Shown here: positions 47,103 through 59,970 of the stretch, in pieces | Numbering within the stretch: position 1 is the first letter of the stretch | How the letters are laid out: each line of letters opens with the position of its first letter | Assembly (NCBI GenBank): GCA_949128115.1 | Contig: OX421964.1 | Coordinates: 4,154,001-4,218,000 of the forward strand | DNA length: 64,000 nucleotides | Direction: 5' to 3' | DNA from: Anaspis maculata | Taxonomy: Eukaryota > Arthropoda > Insecta > Coleoptera > Scraptiidae | Notes under the pieces: model-generated | What the model was told of the DNA's origin: nothing | The model's database searches: none | What the model saw: the letters and a program-made list of their open reading frames with translations, nothing else | Position numbers and translations under genes: made by a program

Positions 47103-47871
47103 ATGAGGACCCTGGTGAGTCTGGTCTGAACAAGGGAGTGTTTTGGAAAAATTATAATGTTTTTTTCTTCGACAATCGCAGGCAGTTTTTGTAGCCGTTT
47201 TTGGCCTGGCTTTGGCCCAGTACCGTCCCCAAGCATCTGGAGGGTCAGATGCTGCCGCTGAAATCCTCAAGGCAAATTCCGATGTCAACCCTGATGGTTC
47301 ATACCAATGGAGGTGAGTCAAAAAGTTAGTCAAAAATCGAGCTCCCAAAGCGTGTTTCTACCGAAGGCAGTTTTCAAAAACATTTCTATCTACACTACCC
47401 CGACGGGATGGAAAATTGTTATACCTAGTTGGTGTTTCTAGGTTTTTCTTTCAAAAACAATACTTGATGTCCGCTTGGTAAAAACAGACCTTTGCATCTC
47501 TAGCTCATTAAAGTACTTGAACAGCTTAGTTTTATTCAATTTTGGACTAGAATCGTAATAAATTTTATCTAGTAGTAAAAATTCGTAATTTGCTTCGCAG
47601 TTACGAAACGTCGAACGGCATCCAAGCCCAGGAACAGGGTCAGCTGACCGGAAACCAGCAAGAGCCTGCGGTGGCCGCCCAGGGCTCCTACCAGTACACT
47701 GCCCCAGACGGCACCCCCATCCAGACCTCTTACGTGGCCGACGAGAACGGTTTCCAACCCCAAGGCGCCCATTTGCCAGTGCCCCCACCAATCCCAGAAG
47801 CCATCCTGAGGGCCATCGCCTGGAACGAGGCCCATCCCGAACCGGAACAGAGACCCGCAGGACGTTTCTAA
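47103..47871 (+). CDS. RR-1 cuticle protein (three exons)
   Basis: Secreted chitin-binding cuticle protein of 137 residues. Exon 1 is 47103-47114 (ATG AGG ACC CTG, donor GTGAGT). Exon 2 is 47182-47312, giving [13 protein letters not shown] (end of signal peptide), a short linker and NPDGSYQW. Exon 3 is 47601-47871 (stop TAA), starting SYETSNGI. The RR core is [20 protein letters not shown] plus D-E-N-G-F, then G-A-H-L-P and [20 protein letters not shown]. Introns are 67 bp (phase 0) and 288 bp (phase 2). Splice sites are canonical, the TATA box and AATAAA are well spaced, and exon 3 is GC-rich against an AT-rich flank. It is closest in plan to the gene at 7445 and probably derived from the same tandem duplication series. 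Confidence 0.95.
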
Positions 47872-47994
47872 GCTGGATCTTGCCAACACCAGAAAATAGT
47901 TCAAAACTCCAACCTCCAGTGTGATATTTATGCAAAGTGATAGAAAATCCACTCATATAAAATCCACAAAAAAATTGTTGCATCAAACCTTGTA

Positions 47995-48000
47995 AATAAA
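47995..48000 (+). terminator. Polyadenylation signal AATAAA
   Basis: AATAAA lies 124 bases after the stop of the cuticle gene at 47103. Confidence 0.7.
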
Positions 48001-48009
48001 CTTTGTACA

Positions 48010-49530
48010 TTATAAAGTTATGCAGATATATGTTTTATATTATATTCTGGTGAGATGATTTCGTAAATCCGAAAGCTGAAATGCCACACGCGGTGCATCG
48101 AAAAACGCCCATGCTGTTCACAATAAACGATAAATTATGTTTAGGCAAGTATGGACACTGAGCAAAAAAAAGTTTCGTAAACGGATATCTTCTGACATTT
48201 CAGCACATCGGTATCGTATTGACGTTCTTATATAAAACAGGCGAGAGAGACCTGGCGTTAAGAAACGTGAATAACGATTCTCTTATTTAATAATAATAAA
48301 GGATTCACCCAAGTGATGTGAGGCTAATGGTAAAGTTGAAGGTGATTGCATTAATTTATATAATACCTAACAATATTTCATTCTAATTTTCAAATTTTAA
48401 ATCCAAATGAGGTTGCGACAACCTTCCCATCTCAATTATTATAATCCTGCAATGATAATTCTCGGAGATTTTATCTAGTTTCGTTATGAAAGTGCTCGAG
48501 AGATGGTGATGAAGCGTTTAGCTTCCATTCTTCCCGGTTTGCTTTCAAAGTTGCAGCGCCACACTGAGGACTTGCTACGATGGCCTTTAAACTGGATTGT
48601 CTATTCACAATGATTACTAATTTAATTACAAAGAAGTACTGTGCTTGGTTTTTTTTTCTGGAAGGTGGGTAAATTAATACCTGCACAATTTCTCAAAATT
48701 TATTATTCACATTTAAATTTCATTGTCTATAACGAAAATAATTACTATGCAGCATTTATGTTGCCATTAAATTTCCATTTCCTGGTCTGACCAATTCTCT
48801 CGACGACCCCGCTAAGGACCGAAAGCGAGCTGAAAGCCTGTGACCCGGCCGTTACAGTCAATTTAGAATCGACTCATATTCAACTCAAAGCGTTTCCGTG
48901 TATTTGCAATGCTGACAAGGATAGGAAATAACAGAAATTGAATTGAGAAAAAAAACACTTACCTACTGCAAAGATATTCACCAACTTACATAATCGAGCA
49001 TGGTGATCAACCAAATTTTTCAAACGCATTTGACTTTTCTGTTAACTCGTTCAGTCATTCAGCCAACCCAGTTGCTCCAATTGACAGAAATTGTGTTTCC
49101 AAGTTGCCATCCACTAATGACAATTCTTTTTTCAATCACACTGTATCACTGGAGTGATTATCGCTGGAAACTATCCAAGTGATGAGCCGCTGCTCAGTCA
49201 AGTAAACGTCAAAGTGAAAATTTCGTTCAATTTTGGAACAAAACTGAAAAAAAAGTTGAAGTTTGGGTGCCGCTTTCTTTCTGTTCTCTTCTCTATGCTG
49301 TCTTGCATTGCCGCGCCATCTCTTTGCATGCTATGAAACTTGACGATAAGTCTGGGTATGATACAGCAGTAGTTTCCTTCAACCTGTCGCTTTACTCGAC
49401 GCGATCAATGGAAATGTGTTCCTTGAAGACAGATCAACGCGCCATTAGCGGCCGCGTTTTAAACTAACAAAGTTGAGGAAGTACTACTGATAGATGGGTA
49501 GGTATAGTGAAGTTTTAACCAATACCATAA
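48010..49530. other. No supported gene
   Basis: AT-rich intergenic DNA. Short frames near 49000-49470 have no domain or splice support. Confidence 0.35.
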
Positions 49531-49539
49531 TTTTGTAAC

Positions 49540-51405
49540 GAAAGGACCCCGCACATTTTATGGGTAAAATGGTTCTCGGTCAAATTGGCTGAAATTTGGA
49601 TATCATGTAGGTTTTGGTCCACAAAAGCAATGCTGTGAAGCATAATCTATTTGTATGACCAGTTTGCCCCCTACAGGGGGCTAAAGGGTGACTCAGTCAT
49701 GCTTTTGCGGCATTATTCAGGAACAACGCGATAGTTTCCCGGGAAACGCCGAAACAGTTCGATTTTCTATTCGAGGGACGCAGCTTTCTGACATGAATTC
49801 ACTCATTTCAGGTCAAGCCCCCTAATGCAGTAACTCACCCCCTTAGAACATTATGAGCAACATAGGTCGAGTTGCATATCGTTGAAAAGGTTTTTCGATG
49901 CTCTTTGCAACAGTGCTACGCTTTTTCTATTCAAGACTATCGTTCTTGAGATAATGAATTTCAATCTCTCAGGCAGTCGGTCATTTTCAAAAAAAATCAA
50001 CTGAATTCAGGTTTAGGAATTTTATTAAGTTAGTGTGGGTTCCTAAACTACGAACTAACGATATTTCAACCCATCGTAACAATTTGATTTGATCTGTAAC
50101 CGACAGTCCAATATACAGAATAAGAAATTACTTTAGCGTTTAGTTGTTGATTTTACCAGGTCCAAGGAGGGGTTTTAGTGGGCATCCCTTCAAAACTGTG
50201 AGTCCCACACTACCAGGGTGGGACTCACAGTCAACTCACTCAACCACTACCAGGGTACCACCCCAGCCAGGGTGTGCGTGAGTGCATCTTCCCTTCTCCC
50301 AAAAAAAGGTCGCCATCGGTGATTCAAGGTTCATCGGAGACTCCCACATTGACAAAATGAAAATTCTTCAACCTGAATTCGTTCAATTTCTTTGAAATCG
50401 ATCGACTACCTGAAACGTAGAAATTCATTATCTCAATAAGGATGACTACCTATCTTGATTTGAAAAAGCTGGGCACTGTTGCAAACAGCTTCAGTTCATG
50501 TTGAGTTTAGCTCAGCTTTCTCAATTCAAGATAGTCGTTCTTGAGATAATGAATTTTAAAGTTTTAATGTAGAAGGTCATCATGAGGAATTGACCGAATT
50601 TAGGTTGAAGAATTTTCATTTTGTCAATGTGGGAGTCTCTGAATCTTCAATCACCGATGGTGGCCTTGTTTTGGGAAGAGGGGCCGGGGAAATGGACTCA
50701 TGCACACTCTGGCTGAATGGTACCAGGGTAGTGTGAGACTCGCAGTTTCCAAAGGATACCCGCTAAAACCCCTCCTCGGACCTGGTAAGATCCGGACATC
50801 CTAACGCCAAAGTAATTTTTTCTTCTGTATAAGAATGTGGGTAACAGACCAAGTAAAGTTGTTAGGATAGTTGAAATGTCAGTAGTTCAAGGTTAAGAAA
50901 CCCAGACTAGCCCTCGGACTAGCCAAATAAAATCGTTAAACCTAAGTTCAGTTACTTTTTTTTTTAATGATCGACTACCTGTAAGTTTGACAGTTCAAAA
51001 ACGACTGTCTTGAGTTGGAAAAGCGCAGCACTGTTGCAAAGAGCATTGAAAAACCTTTTCAACGATAATTATACTCGACCTATGTTGCTCATAAAATTCA
51101 AAGGGGGTGAGTGACCCCCTTAGGGGGTTGACCTAAAATGAGTGAATTTATGACAGAAAGCTGGACCTTTCAAATAGAAAATCGACCTGTTTCGGCGATT
51201 TTCGGAAAAGTATTGTCTTGCTCCTGAATGATTCCACAAAAACATTACTGAGCCACCTATTCGCCCCCTGTAGGGGGCAAACTGGTCATACAAATAGATT
51301 ATGCTTCACAGCATTTCCTTTGTGGACCAAAAGCTACAAAATATCCAAATTTCAGCCAATTTGACCGAGAACCATATTACCCATAAAATGTGCGGGGTCC
51401 TTTGC
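49540..51405. repeat. 1.87-kb palindrome, about 900-bp arms
   Basis: AAAGGACCCCGCACATTTTA at 49541 pairs with the complement near 51382-51402. The pairing continues inward: GACCAGTTTGCCCCCTACAG near 49660 with 51263-51285, GGTTTTAGTGGGCATCC near 50171 with 50756-50775. It ends at a centre near 50490 (GAAATTCATTATCTCAATAA against TTGAGATAATGAATTT). Arms differ by roughly 15-20 percent. No coding capacity and no clear TSD. Confidence 0.88.
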
Positions 51406-51544
51406 GTCAAGTACTTCAATAATTGAGACTGAGGGAGAAGCATTTCAACATACACCAGTTATTACTGCCTGCATGGTACTAATTTACCGCGTAATTCATA
51501 ATCCGCATATAAAATATTCTGTCTCACTAAGGTATCGTTCAATT

Positions 51545-52560
51545 TCAAATACTATCACCTATTCTGTGATACATCAAACTCAAGGCAATAGAATTCTCTT
51601 TGTGCCAAACATATTTAGAATTTTTTTTAAACCACCACTCTGAAGTAAGGTGGGGTGGGGGCGAAAGGATTGAAAGTGGAAATTTGGCTATACGTGTCTT
51701 GGATGACCCGCTTGAATTTAAAATCGACCTGTTTTTGTCGGAAAGTTTATTTCTCAAGAATCAAAAGTTTCTAATAGGAGAAAAATTTTCTTTTCATCAG
51801 CAAAGAGAGGATTTTTACAGGAGGGGTGGCTTAGTGAAATGAAAAATATGTTTGGCGCGAAGAGAATATCAGGTAACAGTTCACTATCCGGTCAACTAAC
51901 AAAATCGATTTTTTTTTCAACAATTTTTTTTATATACGTCCAGTCAGGTCCTGAATAGAACAAAACGGTTGTCGGCCGCCAGATTCATAACAAAAAAGAG
52001 AAAGGAAATTTGGAAATAAACTCTATTAATTGGTTGACCGGATGGTAAACTGTTACCGCCCCGGTCTCAGTTTACTTTCCGGTCAACTATCCAAACTGCA
52101 TTTATTCGGGGTAATTTCCATTATACACGTTCAACTACGTCCTAAAAATAAGGAAACTTGGTAACAGTTTACTATCTGGTCAACTTATCAAGAGTCTATT
52201 TTCTCAATAAATTCGGATTTTTTCTATAAATCTGACGGCCGACAACAGTTTCCCTTTATTCAATACCTAGCTGATCGCATCCGATGAGAATTTTTCTAAA
52301 AAAAATGCGAATTGGATAGTTGACCGGATAGTAAACAATTACCGAATTTTATTGCCTTCAATTTGATGTATCACAAGGGTAGGTTAAGGAAAAAGGGGTT
52401 GGAGATGGAAATTTGGGATCGATTCTAGATGTCTCCCTCGAAGAAGAAACCCGGTCTGTTTCGGTATATTTCTGTAGAAAATTTTGGCGGAGAAAAATCA
52501 GGGGTGACAACTTTTCAAATGTATCTCGTACTATAGACTGGTACAAAAATTTGGAAAAAC
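51545..52560. repeat. Two inverted copies of the ATCGACCTG family
   Basis: The blocks GATACATCAAACTC, GGTGGGGGCGAAAGGATTGA, GGAAATTTGG, TTTAAAATCGACCTGTTTTT (51570-51745) and GATGTATCACAAGGGTAGG, GGGGTTGGAGATGGAAATTT, CGGTCTGTTTCGG (52362-52475) are family members. The DNA between (51870-52350) repeats TTACTATCCGGTCAACT motifs several times in both orientations. Confidence 0.55.
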
Positions 52561-55500
52561 GCCTCTAGTTACCTCCTAGGGGCATAACATTTTGGTAACA
52601 AGTGTTTCTAGAATAAATAGACCCTTCTAAATCTGAAAATGCCTGTTACAATGGCAAAATATTGACCCAGAAGTAAGATATTCACGATAGTTGAAGATGG
52701 CGTCCAATTAGGTAGAGAGGATTGTTTCCTGCTATATCTATTCAACCGCTTCACCGATTAAACGCTTTCTGAAACTCCGACAGTTACTTCTCTCTACTTC
52801 TCCCCATTTGACTGGCTAAAATTTATAAAGTCAAGTTTGAGGACTGATAACTTTCAAATAAATCAATTGATCTTGTTTTTTTTTCAGCAATGTAGTAAAA
52901 GACGTATTTTCAGCATCAAGCATGCTCCACTACTTTCATTTTTTATTGCTACTTTTTGCTATACGGGGTGGATCTCAACATTTTGATTGATTCTCTTGTA
53001 CTATATTGGATCACGCACATTAATATGGGGCTCATATACAGTTGCATAACATTTGGACCTCCTGTATATCCTTTGCTGATGTTTTTTGTTTCTAAATGTT
53101 ACCTCAGAACCGATCGACAATACTTTTGGACTCAGCTATTATTCTTTTAGTTCAATTCATATCGAGCATTCCAGAAACCCGTAAAGGCACAATACTGGTG
53201 AAATCTTGTCTTACAATATGCAGATATAAAATTAATTGAAATTTATTGAAACCTCAACTCTGCCCTGTTGAAAATGTCAATTTAAAAAACCAGAACAGCC
53301 TTATTTTGGAAAAAATAAATGAAGAAATATTTTCGCATTTTTATTATCTCAACTGTCACGTTCAGCTTTGATGTAAGACGTAAGCTGCCAACATCTTCAC
53401 AAATTTTAAAGACAATTTCTCTAGCCATAGGCAAAAAATCGTTTATTTCTTCAATTTTTCTTGCTAAGTTAATTTCATTGATATCAACAGATGCAAGGAA
53501 AGAATCGCTAGAAACCATTTTTGTGAACGATTTTTGTAGACAATTTTATAACCTTGAGTTTTTATGAAACTTATTCAAATATCCCTGATGATCAGCGCAA
53601 TATAAGTAGAAAACTGGATTGAAGGACCATTTTTTCAAGATGGCGGCTCGAGCTCAATAGGTAGAGTTGGGGACTCTTAGTATGTTAGTCAGCTCACTCT
53701 ACCGGACATTACTGTCAAATTTCCAAAACTCCAACAGTTTTTTCCCTCAAACGGAAAAATTTGTTCTAATTTGACTGGCCTATCATAGATAACGGGATAA
53801 ATGCAAATCTAAACAGAATAGTCAACATATAAAGTGACTATCCTGAAATTTTGCCAGACTTCGAATGGGCGTATCTCAAAAAATAAGTAGCCGATTTCTA
53901 AGAAGCTGAGAATCCCTGGAGGACATTATAGACGTTTTAGCTACGAGACATCATGTCGCGGAACGTATTCGCTGATGACATTGTTCCTGATATAAAAAGG
54001 GACGACTAAAGTTGTGTCAACAATGTCCATTCTACCCGTGGATAACTTCCGTACAAAAATCAAGATTTTTTCTGCTGTTATCATTGAAAATCATGAAGAA
54101 ATTGAGACATTGTACGTAAAAAACAAGATTGTAATCACAGAGTGACTCAAGTAGAGCATATCGTAAAGACCCATCGGGACCATATCAGCTCTTTTATTCC
54201 GGTATTTTTGTATACAGAGACGTGTTTCATCCAAAGGGCTGTTAGATGATTATCTCGAAAATGAGGGAAATGAAAAAAAAATTTGGACCTACCTAATCAG
54301 ACATGATGATACATAGGTATCTTGGCATGGAAAGACAAATTCCAAAAACAGCCCTTGATCTGGGGTTGAGAATGACTATGACACTTTGGGTTTTTCCACT
54401 GCCTCCAATTTTTCAGCTCTTCCAAAATTCAAACAAAGTTTTAAACTTGGAGTCATATTACTCATAAACAATGAAAAGTTCTATGGTCTAAAGTGCCAAA
54501 GCACAGTTACCTCAAATTGAGGGGTTATGTGAAAATTGTTGCATCATGGTGAAATCTGCACCGTTATGCCTAATTGAAAACAACAGGAGACTTCAATTGA
54601 GTTATTGGAGAGTTATAACGAGTTATTATCGATTTTTTCTAGAGGGTGATCATCCCGCTTCAATCTCAGAAAAGGAAGGTTCAATTTTTCTTGCACTGGA
54701 ATAAGAAGAGTTGGAACGCTTTCAAAATGATGTATCACTCGAGCCCTATTCCTATTCAAATTTTCTGGAAGGACGAAGGGCTTGAGGAGATGGAGCGGGA
54801 GCATTCAGTTCATGCTGATCATGTCTCCATCGGATACAAAATCGAGCCCTCCCGATATTTCCGAAAAAAAAATCACAGGGCTGAAATTGACGGTGCATGG
54901 TAAGTTCTCCAATGAACAGCCTGTATATTGGTGTTTGATTTTGTCACAGTTCAAATTTCAAAATTGTTCGAAATTTGAAGAGAAGGATAATTACGAGGAT
55001 AATTATGATGAATGATAAAGAATGTTTGGTTGCCTACTTCCATATTATGTACGATGTAAATAGAGCACGGTAGGTTCGAGTCTATGACGTGACAAATGGC
55101 AGGAAATAGGAGGTTATAGAATACCGAGCCTAACGAGTATGTAAGAGCCCTCTGATTTATCAAATTGAATAACAAAAAGCTTGTGTTATCAAATAGGTTG
55201 TTTGATACATCATAATCATAAGTTATGAACCTCCATCAGCACTCTATAATAGCAAGTAGCCTGGGAGCTCCGTGACGGCCCAGGACTCGGTACAAAAAGA
55301 GTTCTGCAAGAGGTGCGGCATCCATAGATGGTACTTGACATTGACACCTGACTTATGAGGTCACTATCTCACTATCGAAATTTCTTGCTATAACCATAGA
55401 CTATTAATGACGTTATGGTCTTTTACAATCTACACGTAATCTCGCTATTTTCATCATCGCATGACATGTCCTTTCGTTTTGTATTATCAGGTCACGTAGA

Positions 55501-57440
55501 TCTTTGGTGAAAGAATGAGAGAGATGATATAAGGGCGAAAACAAAACCAAAATTATGTATGACATAGTTTCATGAGTTATATGCACCATGCACTTTTATC
55601 TATGGAGCTACCTGCCTTATAAGAAATCATCATGGATGAAACCAGAAAAACGTTCCTTTAGGGTCTCAACAGGGGGTATCGATATCAATTTGAAAGTGAA
55701 ATGAGTCGTGAAAAACTGAATGAAACACGTCAGGGATAACCTAGAAGCATGTTGAACTGGTGACTTATGAATAAAAAACACGAAAATGCCCGGTTTTTTG
55801 TCGGCGACGTGGGTGGAGAAGAACAACAAGACTCTTAATAATTATGCATTATGCTAATCCATAACTATTCTTTTTGTCTACCTGTCATGTTAGCGAAAAA
55901 TCTATTTATTAATCATATATCAACAAATAATAAATAATTATCCTTCGATGCGATGTGATTTCCCTTGTGCAATATCTGTCTCTATTCTTGGAAACGATTC
56001 GACAAAAATTTATTGCTTCGGATCTCGTGACGAGTTTCCCATAGCTGAGCTTCCCGTCTCGTCTTGCCCTCAGTTTTAATTTTTTAGACAGGGTGCATCA
56101 AAGTCACCGCTTCTTTCAATTGATTCAAAAACTGTAGGTGGGTTTAGTCAGCTTGTTCAGCCGCAAAGCTCGCCGCAAACGCAGCATCACTTATAAGCTC
56201 CCATGCTATGCGCTGTGTCACAAGAGCCAATGAGCGATGCTGCGTTTACGGTTGAAACTACGCACATGCCCGTCATTCCTGCTTTGAATATAGCAAATTA
56301 TTAATCCGCGATGTCTCATAGAGTTGTCCTTGTCCCACCGCATCGTTTTTCTCTTGTTGTTGTATATTATTCATAAATTTGTTACTTTGTTATGAAAAGT
56401 GATTTATATATTTTATAATAAAAATCAAATTGCAACGTGACATTTTTCCTACAAGAGAAAAGTGTGAAGCGCAATTCTTTCCTTTGTGCAAGAATAATAA
56501 ATTATTGCAAACGTTCACAATAATAATACACCTTCGTACGTTATATTGGTCAAGGTCGTGATAATGAGATTTTGCTTGCATGAAATGTCGAAGGTTTTCA
56601 GTTTTCAAAGAGCAATAAATACAGATTTTTGTAATCGACCGTTCTGACTTCTGACTCCTTTATTAGTTCCATCAATAATTGATTCCAGTGTTCCTACCGC
56701 TCCTAGGTATACCAAAATAGCGAGCTTAAACAAACCAAATTAGTTATGATTGGTGTTTCTGGCATTTTGTAGAGACACATTCGGACTTATTTCGGAATAT
56801 TTGCTTTCGCCAAGCGCCAAAAGGATGAAGAGTTCATTGTTAGTGGTTGTTAGCAAATTTTCCGTCGGGATTTATGAATGAAAAAATTGCAGATTGTTGA
56901 CAACCGACCTGACCTTTCCAAGCATTATAATAACTATCAGAAGTTCATCGGGAGCACCATGTTCATTAGGTATTAATTTAAAGAGCTTTCTACTTTATAG
57001 ATAAGTATTCGTTTTTTTTTCTAGTTTTATATTCTATAGCATTCTCATGAGAACAACATCGACGATTTTGTGTACAGGATGAACCTAATCTGTAGGTATT
57101 GAACCTATCAAGTAAAATTTGCAAACTTGATCTCTTAGTTGAAGATCTGAAACGAGGGACAAACCACTGGTCATTTTCCGACAATCTCTCTCAAAATTCT
57201 GCGAATTTTCTTAGAGGCTTCCGCCTGAAACTTTAAACTTGTATGTACTGGTTATCGAGACCGGACTCACATGATACAGGTGAAATGGAGCTTGCATTAA
57301 CAATTCTTACAACGGGATTATTTGGGAACAGTTTTGGAGTTTTCCGGAAAATTCAAATTTTCCCGTCAAATCTTTCACATTTTTTGTTTGTATACATATT
57401 ATAGAATAAGTATGTTTGATAAAAGTGCTCAATTCTCTCC
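52561..57440. other. No supported gene; scattered repeat copies
   Basis: Intergenic DNA. A further ATCGACCTG-family copy is recognisable at about 54640-54890 (GATGTATCACTCGAGCC, GAGGAGATGGAG, CATGTCTCCATCGG, AAAATCGAGCC). GCAAACGCAGCATCAC near 56172 pairs with GATGCTGCGTTTACGG near 56236 as a small inverted repeat. No exons with splice support. Confidence 0.35.
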
Positions 57441-57447
57441 CCTTATA

Positions 57448-58027
57448 CAGGGTGTTCCAGTGACCTTGCATAATACTTCGGGAGGTGATTCCTTCCAAAA
57501 AAAAAAGTAAAATTTTTCCCTCAAGTGCTCCCTGAGGGAGTTACAGCTCCTCAAAAGTACAAAATGCAACAAAGTTTTCAATTATTTGCTCAAGAACTGT
57601 GAGAGGTAAGAAGCTTTAACTAAGATTTTTTCGATAGATTCGTTCAATCCAAAACTTTTATTTCCTCAGCATTTTTTTCGTAGGATGCATCATTCTGAAG
57701 TAAAAGTGAAAAAACACGGACGTGTCATGAATAATTTTCAACATAATTCCAATCCCCTCTAATTTCGCCGCCACTGACTGGTAAGATTTGTTAGAACTTG
57801 GCATGTACATTTGCATAGTTGAAAAACTTCTCTATACCAAATTTGAAGTTCCTACCTTTGACGGTTTTTCAGCAAATAATTAAAAACTTTGTTCAACTTT
57901 GTACCTTTGAGGGGCTTCAACTCCCTCAGGAAGCATTTCAGGGAATAATGTTACTCCTACTTTTTGACTTATTTTCTTGAGAAGAATCACCTCCCAAAGT
58001 ATTATGCAAGGTCACTGGAACACCCTG
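57448..58027. mobile_element. TA-flanked long-TIR MITE (CAGGGTGTTCCAGTGACC ends)
   Basis: Starts CAGGGTGTTCCAGTGACCTT and ends with the exact complement, with TA on both sides (57446-57447, 58028-58029). TIRs run about 190 bp (also CTCCCTGAGGGAGTTACAGC against TGAGGGAGTTGAAGCC in the other arm). 580 bp, no coding capacity; Tc1/mariner-like target site. Confidence 0.85.
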
Positions 58028-58029
58028 TA

Positions 58030-59699
58030 TAGTTTATTGAAAGTTTTCGACCGGCTTCTGAGATTGAATTGCATCCTCCATCCCTGTACCTTGTTGAGTT
58101 TCCTTATGATGAAACTCAAATTTTGAGTTAAACTTAAGTTTAGCAAGAACTCCTTCAAGAATATCAATCAACAATATCACAGAATAGGTATGCTTGAGAT
58201 TTCTCTCAATCTTCTTCTCAAATTTCAACTCCCCACCCGGGGAGACATTTCATACAAAAATTTCCATCCCTCACCCTTACTTGCTACTCGTCGCGTCAAA
58301 AAAGGTTTGGGTGACCTACTGAATTTTCACCTTGCTTTAATTGATTGATTTTTGAAATTTTGTTTATTTCATATTATAGGGTTGACAATAGAATAAGCAC
58401 ACGTTTACTTCATATAGGCTGTTTTGATACGTGCAGTGAATTATGGGGGGAATGGTTCAATCAATCATCGGCCGGTAAAAAAAAACAACGTAGGTACTTT
58501 ACGATAATTTGGGCGAGTGAATCTCATTCCTACCTGCGTCAAGTTGACACAGACGAGAATCTGATTTCACGCAAATAAAACACATGTAATTGAAAATGAT
58601 GTCTGATAATTGACAATTTCTTTGGAAAAATTTTTGTGCTTGATTCCACAATGAATAGGTTATAAGTTATAGTTTTTTGTCTATTTGTGAGTATAATCAT
58701 TGTGGTGAAATCTGGCGGCAAAATTGCAGATTGTGCGAAAGCTGTGAAGGAATTTGTACCGTTTCATATAGGTAGCAAAACGACGTCCTAACAAAAATGT
58801 GACACGAGGTTTTCTGTCCGAATGCAGCTCGAAGTGGCCCATTAAATTGCATCAGGATATTTTGTTATCAGCATTGTGACACAATTTGTTAACAGATATC
58901 GTATAACAGAATTGTGACCGCCTAATACTTACGGCCTTGAGGGCTGGGTTCCTGCATGTGTGAATATTATCATAAAATCTGTGAGTTTGAATTATTGCCT
59001 GTCAAATTTGAAGGGTCAACAAAACTTAACGATTCAAATTCGACAAATCATCAAATTTTTTGCGAAATATCTGCACATGGGAAACTAGCCTACAGCCAGT
59101 TGTACTGAAGTCTTATGGACGAATTATGTTTGCTGCGCTCATGGAAACTATGCAAGTGACCATGCTATTGGCTGTTGCATAGCGAATGCATGCATGCATA
59201 GCGGTTAATAAAAACTGTTCGCTCATAAAATTTTGATCAAACTAGCAATTTGAGAGGCAATTTACTAAGTAAAATGTGGTTGTAAAATAGTCGTAATCTA
59301 GGCTATAAAAGTCGGAACAATCACTGAAAGAAAAGTGATTGACAAACTGATTTTTCCGATTGTTCTTTGCGGAAATGAAAAATTTCATCCAAATTTCTTA
59401 AAAAATTACTGATTTATTTGGAAAATGTCCATTTCCATGGAACCGACCACTAAATTCAAAATATTTCAGAAACAGCTGAAGATATTCAGACGTGGCTTGT
59501 TTTAACCTGATAAGAATTGGATTGTGAACCTATTTGCTGATTTCCATAACTGCATCTTTTTTTGGTTCATGAATTGGAGTTTTTGCATTTTGATCACCCT
59601 GTACACAGCGTCTGGACGGACCGCCATTTCGGCTCCACCTCTTGAAATCAAGGTATGAGTACATATAACATTCGCACCAAGTGGCATTGCGGAATCATT
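58030..59699. other. No supported gene
   Basis: Intergenic DNA. Near 58050-58230 the order of short motifs again resembles the ATCGACCTG repeat family in reverse, strongly decayed. Confidence 0.3.
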
Positions 59700-59970
59700 C
59701 CGTGTGAGGTTGCTGGCGCTTACCATCCGGACTATTGTCTTATCTTTGTCAGGAAAGACGCCTGTCATCATAAAAAGTAAAGTTTTCAGAAATCTTCCCC
59801 CGAATTTTTTCAAGTGAGGTTCTGTGTACTTCATAAGCTGGGGTCCACACAACTGAGGCGTACTCAAGGCGTGTAAGAACAAAAGACATAATAAAGGATC
59901 CGAAAGGTCATGAGGTTGGACATATAATTACATCGACGCAGAATAAACCCAAGTATCCTCAGGGCCAGGA
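59700..59970 (-). pseudogene. Decayed LINE reverse transcriptase fragment
   Basis: On the minus strand three successive frames carry parts of a LINE RT thumb region: ILGFILRRC, then RLEYASVVWTP with SLEKI, then a G-R-F-L-K-T-L segment with a G-V-F-P motif. At least two frameshifts separate them and no other RT motif is present. It belongs to a non-LTR element different from the copy at 16803. Confidence 0.7.
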
